Position numbers and translations under genes: made by a program
Notes under the pieces: generated by a model
What the model was told of the DNA's origin: nothing
The model's database searches: none
Seen by the model: only the letters and a program-made list of their open reading frames with translations
Assembly: GCA_913009825.1 (NCBI GenBank)
Contig: CAJVYQ010000008.1
Span: forward strand, 78,484 to 111,727
From: an uncultured Deferribacteres bacterium
GTDB taxonomy: Bacteria > Zhuqueibacterota > JdFR-76 > DREG01
Reading direction: 5' to 3'
DNA: 33,244 bases
Shown here: positions 33,097 through 33,244 of the stretch, one piece after another
How the letters are laid out: every line of letters starts with the position of its first letter
Position numbering within the stretch: position 1 is the stretch's first letter

Positions 33097-33244
33097 CTTT
33101 TTTTTCGCTTATTTTTGCTATGAGAGCCAAATTCGGTTGGATTATTATTTCCAACATTTAATTAGGCGACCTTTTGAAAGTAAGAATCGACGAACTTTAT
33201 TGGATTAAAGGTTTTTAACAAATCGATCATTTTTTGTGGGACTA

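Overview
The window looks like a chromosomal segment of a Gram-negative (diderm) bacterium. It carries lipid A and LPS-core genes (lpxB, lpxK, an LpxL-type acyltransferase, two GT9 heptosyltransferase-like genes), periplasmic parvulin foldases, a lipoprotein and a sigma-54 activator. Moderate GC, these gene neighbourhoods and the many palindromic mobile repeats would suit the FCB group (a Calditrichota/KSB1-like lineage is my guess), but nothing here proves the phylum. No rRNA, tRNA, CRISPR array or prophage was seen.

Layout. 1-1169: N-terminal part of a UvrD/PcrA helicase running off the left edge. 1890-2900: a flippase-like membrane protein. 8385 down to 3021: a tight minus-strand cell-envelope operon, in transcription order LpxL-like acyltransferase, WaaF-like GT9, low-molecular-weight phosphatase, second GT9, DUF3108 protein and a deoxyhypusine-synthase-like protein, ending at a strong hairpin terminator. 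8809-9729: membrane-anchored gluzincin-type peptidase. 9825-10442: a decayed IS200/IS605 element with both end hairpins. 10490-11716: a Tat-exported alanine-racemase-like protein. 11828-13201: NtrC-type response regulator. 17211 down to 13792: ICMT-like methyltransferase, lpxB, DUF374 acyltransferase, lpxK. 17704-18702: Gfo/Idh/MocA oxidoreductase. 18834-20816: uvrB. 21762-22952: sugar-phosphate nucleotidylyltransferase with a left-handed beta-helix tail. 23084-23359: toxin/antitoxin chimera. 23596-25401: PpiD/SurA-like foldase. 25644-27185: comM-type ATPase. 27272-28076: a small protein and an SH3-parvulin. 31714 down to 28205: ispG, M14 carboxypeptidase, PfkB kinase (overlapping genes). About 31930-32224: relic of an alpha-L-rhamnosidase. 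32233-33057: lipoprotein glycerophosphodiesterase.

The genes themselves are mostly housekeeping: they build lipid A and core sugars, fold and trim envelope proteins, repair DNA and make isoprenoids. The unusual content is between them. Nearly every large intergenic gap holds short palindromic, transposase-free elements (MITE-like). I separate at least four families by their terminal inverted repeats: M1 (CCTAAATTGAGCGATTCT, 5-bp target duplications), M2 (GTAACTATTCAGG), M3 (GTAACACTTTAG...) and M4 (GTAAAACCTCAG...). The last three start with GTAA or GTNA and, where a duplication is visible, it is 8 bp. Two loci show one family inserted cleanly inside another, and one copy supplies the C-terminal codons of a kinase gene. 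The best leads are these nested elements with exchangeable hairpin cores, the Tat-exported racemase with an altered active-site segment, and the deoxyhypusine-synthase-like gene inside an LPS operon.
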